A stretch of DNA of 64,000 nt from Phlebopus portentosus. Taxonomy: Eukaryota; Basidiomycota; Agaricomycetes; Boletales; Boletinellaceae. Of this stretch, positions 36,239 to 48,715 are shown one piece after another. The first letter of the stretch is position 1, and each line of letters begins with the position of its first letter. The notes beneath the pieces are model-generated. The model did not search any database and was not told the DNA's origin. It saw nothing but the letters and a program-made list of their open reading frames with translations. The stretch lies in NCBI GenBank assembly GCA_037892935.1, contig JAYXKI010000009.1, positions 1,550,001-1,614,000 on the forward strand, written 5' to 3'. The translations under genes and the position numbers were made by a program.

Positions 36239-38714
36239 TCATTCTTCCCTTGCTATTCGATTTGGTGGCATGGACAAGACATCGTCATCAACTTCACGCT
36301 TGCGTTTGCCTCTGGGTGAGCATTTCGCGACTTCTGGAGCTGGAGAAGAGTTTTTCAGCCGCTCGTGGTCGATCCGCCGTCTTGGGTTGTCTGTTCGCAG
36401 GGCTTGAGGTCCCTTTTCAAGACCAAACAAAGGTCGACGCGAGCTATCTTTTTGATAACGTACAAGCCTACGATCACCTGCGTATTCTTTGCATCTCCCG
36501 AAAACTAGTCGGGCCTTATCGTGAGTCCCGTAAAAAACGTCTGTTCGGATATCAGGGAAACCAGCTTCAAACTTCGAGTACTTGTCAAAGAACGTCTTGC
36601 GAAGGGCGTTAAGGGCTGCCTTTACGTTATGAAGGCGATCGGGCATCCATGCGAGCGAGCTGCAGTAATAAGCACCACTCTGCAGGAAACATCTACGGTC
36701 ATCCGTCTCGCTAGACCGGGGGAACAGCTCAGCGGCCGCTACTTTCCGCTGTTCATCCCGTCCTTTGTCGTAAGGATGTTCAGCCTCTGACTTCAAGCCC
36801 TCGTCATGGCAGAAAAGTTCCCAGATGGCAACCCACCATAATGACTCTAAATCATGCAGATCGTTGTGAGAGAAGGGAGGAGGACGCCGAGAGTTCCGCA
36901 ATTTCGCTGCGTCTTCCCATCTTCCTTCCTCCATGGCAGTCAGCTCAGCATATAATGCGACTCTGTGTACTACTCGAGGGAGAAGTCCATACGCGCGATC
37001 TGCAGCTTCGACAGCTATGAAGTTCGGGGTACCCTTTTAAAGTATTAAAAACAATGCAATGCATGAATGCCCCAAAGCACTTACGATCAGTAACTCGTGC
37101 TCGATATCTGTGTTTTTTAGCTTCGCGTACTCGAGGTCCCCGATCAAGCCACGCTCCCCATAAAGGTACAAGTTTCCGATGCTGAGGTCGCGATGTACCC
37201 AGCCTGCTCCGTGAATCCACTTGAGAACTATATGATCATCAGTTCAGTAGGAAGATCATAACCTGAACAGCACGAACCTTTTGCGCTGTCGCTCAATACA
37301 GTGAAGACATCTGGGAGTTTTCGGACCGTACTAAGTGGTTTTGCGATTTCCTTGAACACAATTCGATAGTGTTTCCGCCGGAGAATTCTTCTAAGGGGGT
37401 TGTACCAATTGAGAGGGTCTTTCAAGTCACCTCTTCCCAAGCCTTCGATTCCTATCTCGACCGGTGAGGCATTGTCGTCGTCGCAGTTCCCTAGATTCTC
37501 GACATTTATCCTGTACTGTTCCTTAAACGAAGGCGTGTACCCGCGCATCATCACGTTCGTGGTATGATCCTCTTCACCATTTACACAGACAAGACAATGC
37601 GCAACGGGAGTGAGCAGATGCGAGGCCACTTCCTGTCGGACTTCCGCGCCATACTTATTTTCGACGTCATGAAGAAGCATCTCATGTACCAAGTGCTCAG
37701 GTTTCTGGTCATCCTCCGTCCAGGCATCCTTCAACACGTACTGTACGTCAGAATCTAGTTGACGCACTATCCATACCCTCGTCGCGTGACCGACTAGCTG
37801 ATTTGCCGAGCTCTTCGATAGCACACTGTCCGTCTCGTATGTCTCCTCCCCGATGTCAATGTGATACACCAGTCTACCGTCCTTCCTTTTAAAAGGTCGA
37901 AAGGTCGGATCCCATCCCAGCTCCTCCTTGGACGCGAAGGCGAGAGAGAGGAAAACGTGAATCAATAGGTCCAAGTCCTATTTGGCAGCGTCAGCTAATC
38001 AGTCGCTCTTAACGCATCAAAAACTGGGGCTGACATTTGAGAAGTCAAAAGACTTGCTGACGACAGGAGATGCGCGCGAACAAAACCAGAGGCGCAAGCC
38101 GGTATTCTCGATGGTGATTCCAAAGGAAAATCTTCTGCTCGGATCCCTCACCATAGCCAGCTGAATATTAGAAATAATTCTTCTCGCATTCTGAAGCAAA
38201 CGTCAGGTTCGAAACAGTCGCTCAATAAAGGCCGCAGCACTCACCTTCTTGCAGGACTCATCAGAGTCATTTTTTCTAAACCCCGCAGTGAGGGCTATCG
38301 CACTCCCTGTCCCAATACTTGGTCTGTCGTTCAGAATGAAGCGCATGCATTCTGCGAGGAGACATTTCGTCGGCCATTTTTATGATGCTCTGGGATGGCC
38401 ACCATCTCTAGGATCTGATCCAGATGGGATGCTTTCGCGGAGGCCACAGAAGTCACCTTCTGAAATATGTCGAACAGAGGCGCGAATGCGTCGTATTTCT
38501 TCCGTCTCCTGCGTCCAGATACCGCCCAAAGGCTCTTCCATCTGCCGGCTGAATCAATATATCCACGCTTTTTCAGCATTGACTTGATGTTCTTTACGTC
38601 GACTCCATCCTTAAGCGGAGGTAGGAAATGGTCTACGAACGTACGCGCCTCGATCATTGGGAAAACATATACGGGGTTATTTAGCTCTTCTTGGAAGTCA
38701 ATAAGTTCCTCCAT
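36239..38714 (-). pseudogene. FunK1 copy G (unit 3, inverted class), frameshift in exon 1
   Basis: Exons complement(36239..37033, 37085..37227, 37278..37977, 38035..38190, 38245..38714). The N-terminal domain (YVFPMIEARTFVDHFLPPL) is intact until about 38341-38344, where a 2-nt duplication (GCGC for GC) shifts CFILND to CASF-stop. A neighbouring stretch of about a dozen codons is also missing relative to A. Everything after is open: VRDPSRRFSFGIT, YVLKDAWTEDDQK, WVHRDLSIGN with RGLIGDLEYAKLK, FSHNDLHDLESLWW (Ser for the second Phe) and GKRKREVDDDVLSMPP. The intron 2 donor is a weak GTCAGC. Like D, it could yield a kinase-only protein from an internal Met, but the ancestral protein cannot be made. 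Confidence 0.8.
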
Positions 38715-39137
38715 ATGGCGAACGGATACTCTTCAAGACCGTTGTATGTAGTTAAGGATTTCTGATGAAAGTCAAATGATGGAGGCGAATTCTGTGGCTT
38801 CCAGTTTGGAAATTAAAAATACATTGCCGTATAGGCGTGACACAGTCACTTCTCAAAACCCACATAAGCATTTTCACTTTTTGCAGTTGCCTGTTTCTCC
38901 TCTTAAGAGTTCGAGCACAGTTTATGAGCACAAATTAGAATCCTGAGCTGCTCTATCGAAGAATAGTGACTCGAGAAGGTAAGAACGGTTCAATCTTCTA
39001 ATTATCGGAAGCACCCCGAATATGACAGCAATCCACGTGATGTGACAACCCGTACTATGACTGCGCCTCTGGTTCATGCTTTTCTACACTTTCCATCATC
39101 TACATTGTCCTATTGTGCTTCATTTCTTTTGATTTCG
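38715..39137. other. Divergent promoter of copies G and H
   Basis: It contains CGTGACACAGTCAC (about 38836) on the G side and CACGTGATGTGAC (39034) on the H side. No gene. Confidence 0.5.
39034..39046. promoter_or_regulatory. CACGTGATGTGAC element upstream of H
   Basis: Lies 92 bp before the H start codon; same pattern as before E, J and L. Confidence 0.5.
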
Positions 39138-41906
39138 ATGCATCCTATCGTGGAGAAAGCTCTCGCCGAGAAAAAACCTCGCGTGCGGCGCGCAACTCAA
39201 AGTCCTGTTGCATCAGTTTCCGACCCCAACCACAAAGTAGACCGCTTCAGCATCTTGGAAGAACTCCGTGATCCCGGTTATGCCATTCCAGAGATTACCA
39301 CGAGTTCTTTTTCTGGCCACCTTCTTCCGCCACTGAGAGACGGGATCAACGTGAAGGATGTCGTCGCATCTTTGAAGAGAGAAGGGCTGATTGACTCCGA
39401 AGAAGGGCAGATGTGGTTGAAGACGGGCACGCGAAGTGCGACGGGAGGCGGCAATACCTTCGCACCTTTGGTCGAGATATTTGACAAGGCGATCTCTGCT
39501 GTGTCTGCAACCACCCCTCACCTTGAACAGGTCATTGAAATGATTTTATTGCCGAATCGACATCGACGCTCTGACCGAAGAATAAGACTGCCAAGTGCAT
39601 GCTTCGTCTTGAAGAGTTCAAGAGAACGCACTTCAGCAAGAAAGAAGAATGCTCCTCTGTCACTTTCTTGGTCCGACTTTGCCCTTACCATGGAACTCAA
39701 GAAGAGCAGCTCCGACGCTTCTTGCGAAAGCGTGAGTCACATATTCGTTGGTTTCCTGTTACGCTCTAAGCTTGCTTTTAGAACGCCAGCAGAGTAATAC
39801 ACAGCATTCAGCGAAACATGGCTCATGACCCGTGCCGCAGATTTTCATTTGGGATTACGGTCGAGAATACAAGCATGTGTTTGTGGTTCTGTTCTCGTGC
39901 CACTCCCGTCGTCAGTGAGGAGTTTGACTTCACAAGAGTGAGTTGTCACGATTACTCTGGCTCTGTCAACTGACTGAGTATGTTTATTGAATAGAATCCA
40001 AACTTACTCATCCATGTCTTTCTCTCTCTTGCATTTGCTTCGAAAGAAGATTTAGGGTGGGATCCCACTGTCCGACCATACATCCGGGGCGATGGCGAGC
40101 GAGTGTATCACATTGACGTCGATGGCGAGATATATGAGACAGACCGCATTTTGGCAAGCTCTTCAGCTGAAGAACTGGTCGGCCACGCAACGAGGGTATG
40201 GTTGGTCCGGCACCTCCATTCAGGCGAGTCCTACGTTTTGAAGGATGTCTGGGTGGAAGATGGCAGGGACCTTGAGCATATCATTTATGAGGATATTCTG
40301 CGTGATGTTGAGACGAAGTACAGCGTGGATGCTCGAAAGGAAGTGGCTTCGCATTTGCTCACTCCCACTGCACACTGGCTAGTCCATGTAAACGGTGTGG
40401 AAGACCATACGACTACGGTCATGATGCGCGAGTACCTGCCCTCATTCAGGCGCAAGTTCAGGGTCGAAATTACTGGTCCGAATGAGATCAGTAAATCTGA
40501 ATCCGAGTCGTGTTCGTCATACGATATAGAGATTCAAGACTCCATAAGAGACGATCTAAGGATGCCTCTCCCTTGGTGTAACCCTGTCAGGAAGGTCATT
40601 GGTCGAAGACATTATCGCGTCCTTTTTAAAGAGATCGCAACCGCTATTTATACACTCCGAAACCTTGGTGAAGTTTTCACTGTGCTCGGGGACAGCACTA
40701 AAGGTATCTGATTCTTTTTCATCTTTCTTATTTTACTTTCAATTAACTCAGCTTTTCTCTGATCACTAAACAGCTCTAAGCCGAATTCATGGATGCGGCT
40801 GGGTACATCGTGACATTAGCATCGGCAATCTATACATGTATCGTGGCAGAGGACTTATCGGCGATTTAGAGTATGCAAAGCGTAAGAACTCTGATGTCGC
40901 TCACGAATTACGAACGGTGAGTATTTTCAATTTGGTAAATGCATTCCAACCAAATGATTATGAAGGGCACACCTGATTTTGTGGCTGTTGAGGCTGCTGG
41001 GCGTATCTACACCTACCTCCCTGAAGAGGATGACGATGAGTTGGAGGCCGAGCTTAGGGCGATGGTTGAAGGAAGAATGGCAGATATCCGTTTGAAGGAG
41101 ACAACCGAGCGCTCGACTCCTTTCTTTCACAATGACCTACACGACTTGGAGTCACTATGGTGGATTGCTGTTTGGGTACTCTTTTCAAGTTGTCCTGTCT
41201 CGGACGATGGCACTGTGAATGCGGAGGATAGCGAACGCGATGAGCAGCGGGAGGCTGCTTCTTCTATGCTATTTCCTAGCGTAGAGTTACGAAGGGAACG
41301 CAGACTATTCCTTCAAAGTAAGGATGCTTTCTATACTCGGACCGCGTGGATGCCAGACCGCTTCCGTAGCATCAAGGTAGTGCTCAACACTCTTCGCCGA
41401 TCGATAGTCCGCAAGTATTCAAAATTCGAGGCTGATTATCCTGATTTTCGAGACGATGCTCTCGGGGAGGCACACGACGAATTTCTCAAACACCTGGGAA
41501 GATGCAAGGAATTAGCTTCTGGTGTCATGCTTACTCCATACATCTCAATCACGCGTCGCCTTCGGCTTAGGAACGTAGAAGGTTTAGGCAAGAGCCAAGC
41601 AAGCACGGTTTTGCCTACTGTGGTTGCAAAGCATGTCGTTGAATGCGAACTATACGGAACCAGTCCCACAAGCCCATCGCCAGATGGTGTCTCCATTGGC
41701 CATCACAATCAGCCTCTAAAGGGCGATGGATGCACGTCTACGGAATGCTTCGTAAGAACTGGGAAACGAAAGCGTGATGATAATGACGATGGTGGAATTC
41801 CATCTATACGGCCGTTTCGTATGCCAAGGTATGTTTGCTTTGTGAAGATATGATGTATATAGTGTTTACGCAGCTTTATTAAAGACACGAACTTCAGGTT
41901 TACTGA
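39138..41906 (+). CDS. FunK1 protein kinase copy H (unit 3, type 1)
   Basis: Predicted join(39138..39731,39782..39937,39995..40703,40774..40916,40966..41828,41885..41906), about 828 aa, no lesions. A basic N-terminus (EKKPRVRRATQS) precedes YAIPEITTSSFSGHLLPPL. Exon 2 reads MAHDPCRRFSFGIT. The N-lobe has YVLKDVWVEDGRD and MMREYLPSFRRKF. The catalytic loop is WVHRDISIGN with GLIGDLEYAKRKNSD. Exon 5 starts GTPDFVAVEAAGR, includes FFHNDLHDLESLWW and ends GKRKRDDNDDGGIPSIRPFR plus the 22-nt mini-exon (HELQVY). Without that splice the frame would end at 41853. The start was placed at an ATG after an upstream open stretch, to resemble E. It is the best-preserved type 1 copy alongside E and L. Confidence 0.87.
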
Positions 41907-43228
41907 ATGTTGTCGGAGATGAGTATCGTCAAGAGGAAAGTCGTTAGGTCGCTGTATTTCCGTTCCGTACTTCCACTATTTTTTCGTCCATATTATTCTC
42001 GTCGTATAGCCGGATCTCAACTTGGCCACAGTCCAATAGCTTTCGAGACGACCTGGGAGAGACTTCAACACTGAAGTAATGCAGATTGGTGTTCCGTCAG
42101 TTCCAATAATTTAGTCTACCTCTTTTCTGCTCGGTTGCTTGGCGATTTTGTAACAGGTCGAGAGCCATTGTACTTTTTCACGAGCATCAATGTTAGATTT
42201 ATCTTCTGTGTGGCCATCGTCCCTGTGAAGGAACCAATGCGGAGGTCTGCGTAGCACTGACAAGACATGTTTGTTCGAGAAATTAATAAAATGGGAGTCA
42301 GATAGGCGACGATTTGTTATGTCAGTTGTAGATCACTGTAAATAAAAAGGAATCTGGCACGTGTCGTGAGTTCCCGTCAATTACAGTAAATTTTCCTTTC
42401 GCGGTGTTTATACAGTTTGTTCCAGATCAGCGAGTTCTCGCGAGAAATAACATTCGGCGTAACTGGCTCAACATCAACGCTTCTACTGTACATCATAGCT
42501 CTGCGATAGCAAAGCGAAACAATGATTGTAAGCAAACAGGAGCGAATAATGTATGATCCGATCTGCTCGGTGCGGACACTGCTAATTCTGCGGATGAATT
42601 CTTCGATCTCACACTCACAGGCAAGACTCAGATTCGTGTAGCACCTATGGGAGAGGGAGGTAGAGCATAGCTTTGTAAGTCACACAACGAGGTTTACATC
42701 AGTTTGCTGGTATATTCTGACTCCAGCCTTGGCCCACAGAACTTGATTGACGCAATTTGGAAGGCAGATAGGGTTGACTTCATGGACGTGTGCAGTCCCT
42801 GAAATGCGATTCACAGTTGATGTTGTCATCTGTTGCAGTAAATACTTTATCTCATACGTCTGTTGAAAAACGGTCGCATGGAGAGCATCGAATCGATGCC
42901 GTGAAGACAATCCTAGCCACTCTATGCAGTATGTATGTGTCAGACTGGAGGACGGACGAGATCTCTGAAGAGCTATCTCGCTCAAATTGAAAAAGCTGGC
43001 CATATAGTTGACATTTCTCTAGTTCCATTTTTCTTTTGCATTTGAACTGGCCTCAGAAAGCTGAGTATGTGCCCTTTTTATTCTTCAGATGTCGTGGCCT
43101 GTCGATGAGTCAGATTCATCACAGGCACCAAGCCACGTTCACCTATGCCACAAATGGCCGCGTGGCTTGCTTCTATTTCAGACGTTGCAGCCACGGTGAG
43201 CGACTTCAACCTTTGTCCACATCTCAAC
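41907..43228. other. Large spacer between H and I
   Basis: 1.3 kb without a supported gene. A 107-codon minus frame (42680-43003) has no recognisable domain and no splice partners. No repeat shared with other spacers was noticed, and no clear CACRTGA element lies before I. Confidence 0.45.
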
Positions 43229-45831
43229 ATGTCTTCCTATGGTTCCCCGAGCAAGCCAAAGACCCCAAAGCGTCGCAGAATAGAGCATTTTGACCGTCCT
43301 ATGATGGACTCGCCATCAAAAATACGATCAAGCCAGCTTCGAGCCTATCAGCAAGGAAACCTTGACTCAAAACGGTCGTCTGTCGCTGAAGAACTTCATC
43401 ATGCAGTCCCAGAGATTTCCCTGCATTTGTTTCTGGAGTTCTTGCTGCCACCTTTGAAGGACGGGCTGGACGTTGACGAAATTCTGGATTTATTGAAGGA
43501 CGAAGGCGACAGTCCGATAAATAGTGAAGGGTCGGCATGGAACGATTTCGAGACGAGGCCGTCGGCAAAAAAGGAATGCGAGGATGCTGTCTTTGCTCCT
43601 CTGGGTGGGATTTTCGAGAAGATATGTAATCTTGCCTCCCGTATTATAGATTCCGAGCAGACGTTCGACCTTTCTCTACGTCCGAACTACACTCCGTGGT
43701 CAGAAAGGGAAAGCACAAACCGACCCGATGCATACTTTACTTTGAGAAAGCTAGAATGGTTCGCTGCTAAACTTGCAGTAGCAGAGCAAGCCGACGATCC
43801 GATTCAGATGGAAGAATTGCTACTTTCATGGTACGACATTGGGATCCCTGGTGAATTCAAAAAGGACGACAACCAGGACACTCGTGCAGATGTATGTCTA
43901 CCCATGATATGAATGACACATTTTGACCTTTTGAAATAGGATGCCATAAAGCTCATCTTCAGTTTGCAGCAGATTATGGCGCTGGACGCGTGTCGTCGCT
44001 TTGCTTTTGGGTTTACTATTGAGAATATTAGCATGCGCTTGTGGTTCTGTTCTCGAGCGCTTGTATTGGTTAGCGAGCCATTTGATTTCACACATGTAAG
44101 CAGTCCTCCTGTAAGAATATTCACTAATTGATCTCTCTTCCATAGAATTTGAGAACTGTCACGCGCATCATGCTGGCATTTGCATTTGCTTCAAAGGAAG
44201 AATTAGGCTGGGATACAACCATCCAAGCTGTGGTTGGAAATGATGGAAAACGTGCCTATCACATCGATATAGATGGTGATAAATATGAAACGGTCCAGAT
44301 CCTGTCCGACATCGGTGCCGATGGTCTGCTAAGCCGTGCAACCCGGGTATGGATTGTCAGACTCATTGGTACTGCTAGTCTTTTTGTCCTGAAAGACATT
44401 TGGGTGGACGATGAGCGGTCGCTGGAGCATACTATTCATAGAATGATATTGGACGATATTGAGGTGAAGTTTGGTACGGATGGACGAAACGAGGCTGCTG
44501 CCCATATGGTCACTCCCGTGGCACATTGTCTTGTCCATATAAACGGCGTGCTAGACCACACGACAACGGTCATGATGCGAGGCCTTCTGCCGCCGTTAAA
44601 CAAGAAATATTGTTTCAAGGTCGAACAGCATCACAAAAATGATCATGGAACAACAAGCGTCGGGATTCCTCTCGTCCTAACAAGTCTTCGCGAGCTTAAA
44701 TCGCGCATCCAAGAGAGTCAGCATATCCACCAAATTCACTACCGGGTTACATTTGAGGAAATTGGTGATCCAATCTTTAAGCAAGTCAGTTTGCCTCGCG
44801 TCTTTCTTATTCTAAAAGATTGCACCAAAGGTCAGTAACCTCTCCCATCCTTCTTGGGCTCTGTTGACACATGTCCAGTTTTGAGATGGATGCATGAATC
44901 TGGATGGGTTCATCGCGACATCAGTGCCGGAAATCTGTTCTTCTATGATGGCCGTGGACTTATTGGTGACTTGGAGTATGCTAAGCTAAAGGGATCATTT
45001 GCAACGCATTCAATGCGGACGGTAAGATCTCATTACCAGGTCAAAACAACTTTTAATCGGATTTGCCTCCAGGGAAATGCCTATTTCATTGCTAATGAGG
45101 TTCTCGCCGGAGCATATCTCTATAAATCAAACACAGAAAGCTCAAACTCTGACTCTGATCAAGAGGGAGGCATGACAGAACCACTGCCGTTCTTCTTTAA
45201 CGATCTCCATGACTTGGAGTCACTACTATGGGTTGCAGTTTACGAGCTCTTCACGATTTTGGATGATCCTGAGACAACCTCGGTCAACGAATTAACAGAG
45301 GGAGAACACTTTTGTCGCGAAGATGCTGCTATCTTACTATTTCCCGGTTCCAACGAGATGGACTTCCGTGAAGATTTCATGAAGGACAAGCACAACTTCA
45401 GAAGCTGCATCTCGTGGATTCCTGACGGCTTTGAAGAAATCAAAAGGTCCCTAAACATTCTTCGGAGACACCTGAGTCAGAGTTATGCAAAATTCGAACG
45501 AAAACTCCCAAGATTTCAAATGGAAGCTTTGAAGGGTTCTCAGGTAATGTTTGAAGATACTTTCAGTATATGCATGGAGCTGTCCCTCGCTATGGAACAA
45601 TCTTCATGTCTGCCAGTTCCATCAGCAGCTCGGGAAGTGCAACGTGAAGTTACCGAACGGGCAAGGCTCACGTCTACAGATACAAAACCGGAAGATTCAT
45701 CTGAGAATCCGAAAGACTCGAAAAGGTCCGGAAAACGAAAATTGGATGAAGCTGATGGAACGGAAAATGGTAAGAAGGACCTACCTACTCAATTCATCAA
45801 TCGTAGAACTGATATGGTCTTCAAGGAGTGA
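43229..45831 (+). CDS. FunK1 protein kinase copy I (unit 3, type 2)
   Basis: Predicted join(43229..43891,43940..44095,44146..44830,44879..45021,45073..45831), about 801 aa. It is the only type 2 copy without visible damage. The start MSSYGSPSKPKTPKRRR was chosen by analogy with copy C. Exon 1 has VPEISLHLFLEFLLPPL and YTPWSERESTNRPDAYF; exon 2 has MALDACRRFAFGFTIEN. The N-lobe has FVLKDIWVDDERS and MMRGLLPP. The catalytic loop is WVHRDISAGN with GLIGDLEYAKLK. Exon 5 opens GNAYFIANEVLAGAY, so the usual TPDF is lost, and reads FFFNDLHDLESLLW, with Phe in place of the His and Leu in place of a Trp. The tail is SGKRKLDEADG. No terminal mini-exon was identified. Substitutions around HNDLHDLESLWW may alter the C-lobe but the HRD and GD residues are intact. 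Confidence 0.82.
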
Positions 45832-46394
45832 GTCAACGGCGCCGCAGATGTCGCATTTGAGCTGCGATTAGTGGTCAATAAACTTCATGCTTCTCTTATA
45901 TGTCGAAACACGTTACTATGTTCTTAGATATGCTCGCTTTGTGACTATGTTGGATTATATGCACGCCATGATGTATGCTTATTGTATGTGTAATTCTTTA
46001 CAAATTTGTGATTTCATATGACGCAATACGTGGTAACAACACGCTACCCTTCCATGTGGCAGGGGATGAAACGAGTTTATCTAGCGGCTATGCCCAGGAA
46101 CATCTGAAGAGATGATAAATAGATGACACAGGGCAGTCCAATTGCATTTTTTGTATGGAGGTTTCTACATATACATACACGAGCTGAATGCACATTTTGG
46201 ATGAGAGCACTATTAGCACTTCATACTGATGTGTGCAGAAAAAATCGATTCAGTAATGAAGAGAGATATTTCTTTGAGAGAAACAAAACTCCATTAAAGG
46301 TGCTCTGTTACCACCAGGAAATGTAACGATAAGTTATTGTAGCTAGTATGAAACTTATGGAGAAGGTGCATGATAGAAGGGCTGAGCGATCATG
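45832..46394. other. Intergenic 3' of copy I
   Basis: No gene. The ATGTATGCTTATTGTATGTG stretch near 45970 is the type 2 3'-flank motif also seen after C and F. Confidence 0.4.
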
Positions 46395-47412
46395 GCGATA
46401 TTTTCCAGAAATTGGTGCGAATTTTCTCAAATATCGATTCATTGGAGACCGGATCGATATCAAGAGTATCATGTCCATTCTGTAAAGATGGTATAACTTA
46501 CATAAGCAGAAGATGAAAGGGTCTGTGGACATTTCTGGGGGACAGGCATATGACCCATTTGCACTTTTGTTTGAAATAATCGGAAAGGTGACTTCTATCT
46601 GATGAAGTACTCTACCCTGGCGGATCCTCATAACTGAGGAGCAAAGCAAATAACGTCGGCGAAGTGCATCCTGGCAAAACATATGCTTCATCCTCAAGGA
46701 CTGCACAGGAATAACCATTACAATATAGATTACGGTTAGAATCTTCGGCCTTCATTGTCAGTTTTATAAAGACTGCAAGTGACGAATCGTACAAGAAAGT
46801 GATCGTCATTTACTGTTGACGCGGATTGTATTAAACGCTTATCAAGAATGGAGAAAGGTCGTTCCTGATATCCAGCTGGCGATGGCAGAAGTCACAAGCA
46901 AGGGACTCTGGAGTGGGTTCATCGTTTGGAATACAATTATGCGTCTCGCCATCCTTTTGAATCGTTTTTCCGGGTCCAATTTAGGATTGCGATTGCACAT
47001 CTCGAAGTCTCGAGCCTGGGAATAGATCATGTAACGCGTTTTTCACAATGAAGACTTGAGTCTTGACGACGCACACGAATCCATCGTATACACGACATTG
47101 CATTCGTTTAATCAGGAGGAAAGCGTCCGGTGAACGAACCTCGTGCTTGAGCGCATCAGCGAATGCTTCCGTTATTATCGCATAAGAATCCCTGCACCGA
47201 GTCACCGCGACATGGTTCGTCAACGATTCGATTTGGTAACCCACCGTCTTACAAGGATACACCCTCATCGGGAAAAAGTCTAGGTAATTTTATGACACTT
47301 ACAAGCATGTGTAATCGGTATGAGCAATTGGTATAGGCCCGCAAAAACTTTCGGTCCGATCCAAGATCTGTCAGATGTATTCACTGTTCCAAGCGACAGC
47401 GCAAAAGATTTG
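46395..47412 (+). pseudogene. FunK1 relic of the A/D/G class, inverted
   Basis: Scattered but ordered matches lie on the + strand: WRYFPEIGANFLKYRFIGD and IDIKSIMSIL (exon 1 domain), YDPFALLFEIIGKVTS, YAFILKDC, then WRKVVPDIQLAMAE with NTIMRL (exon 2), and LSDVFTVPSDSAKD at about 47357-47412 (end of exon 3). Wording is closest to copies A, D and G, which are all on the minus strand, so this unit 4 counterpart has been flipped. Repeat R3 lies between the exon 2 and exon 3 pieces. Numerous stops and deletions; no function expected. Confidence 0.7.
47005..47275. repeat. Dispersed repeat R3
   Basis: Longest form of the repeat, shared with R4: both contain TCTTATGCGATAATAAC on the minus strand followed by GAAGC and GCTGATGCG. 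In that orientation both keep an open stretch reading SYAIITEAFADA, a hint that the repeat may descend from a coding exon of an unidentified gene. Confidence 0.6.
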
Positions 47413-48715
47413 TACCTTTTCCATTTCCTGAAGTACCTATAGCCTGATGAGACAAAGAGCTTACAGCCTATGTCGCGATTCACATATCAATAGGACGCAT
47501 CTCCATGAGGACCATGGCTGAATCGGAGCCTTCAATCACGCGGAACGTACCATTGACATCATCGCTGTCAAGATCACAGTATGTCCTTGCACTTATCTGT
47601 CTCCGATAGATAAGTCGGAGGCGGGGAGAAAGAAAGATTCTGGATTCCATTTTCACCTTTCTTGTGCAACGATTCGGAGCAGTTATCGTAAACCGCCATT
47701 ATTCTGTTCCTGGGGAGCAATATCGTTCCTAGGAGTTCCTCGCTTGAACACCAGAACATCCACTGGCAGAAGAGCTAATTTTGGATCTTTTCGCAGCACA
47801 CCGATTCGCGAGTATTTGATGTTCCAAGACAGCTTTCCAAATATTCAAAGAGGTGCAGATGATAGGACTCACAAGAAATTCCAAGCTCCAAGAGCTTCTC
47901 ACAAAAGTTGCAGGAATTCCCTAGCATAGCCGATTTCGTACCACAAAAGCAAATCGAATCAGCTTGCATTGCGAGATCATGAAAAGCAGAGGTTGTAAAC
48001 AGGAATCGTCAAGTTCAGACACAGTTCTTTCAGAGTAAATCGAGGGCAGAATTCGGTGTTGCATGCTTCAATCTTCCAAAGAATCATATTCCGCTTCAGC
48101 GAACGCTGCAGTCAGCAAAACCCTCTTCAAGATAGAAAGTCTGACCTGGATAATTGTCTTTTGTCCTTCCATCTTGCGACTTGCCAGCGATCTTCATCTG
48201 TGTTTATCTCGAGGTCAATCGAGCGTTGGAAACAGATAACAACACTGTTTGAATCCGGTTCCTCCCACACCAGTTGGATAGCGAATCGTATAGCGATCTG
48301 CAGCCAGGAAATCAACAGAATTCGTTTGTCCAATATACCTGCCTAGTTCAGAATCCCAGTGAAACATGACAAAGCTGCTGGCCCCTTCCCGCTGCAGATA
48401 AGCACAAATGATAGATGGCATCTCGCGGTGTCCGCGCTTACGCCACGGGGAGGACTCAAGTATCATGCAGAATACTGGCGTGATTGGGAGCAGACACATT
48501 GACTTGACGATCGATCACCAGGGAACAGAGCGGCGACTGTGACGACCCGATCCGTAGTTGTGTAGTGATGATGTCACGAGCTCAGATTGTTCCAATCACA
48601 TGATGTGACTTTCCGCGGTTTATCGACTCCGACATAGCCACCAACATCTTCTCAGTTTATCACAGTCATCTTCACCTTCACCAACTTTCAAGTTGCCGCT
48701 CTTCTTCTTAATGAA
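47413..48715. repeat. Duplicate of the 12.7-14.0 kb spacer, plus J promoter
   Basis: About 47.47-48.51 kb is a diverged copy of 12.74-13.99 kb (see that entry). The final 200 bp holds the J promoter with CACATGATGTGAC. No intact gene. Confidence 0.6.
48597..48609. promoter_or_regulatory. CACATGATGTGAC element upstream of J
   Basis: Lies 107 bp before the J start; matches the H element except for one base in the core. Confidence 0.5.

Noticed and set aside
42680..43003. 107-codon minus frame in the H-I spacer
   Set aside because: No family resemblance, splice context or paralogue elsewhere in the array.
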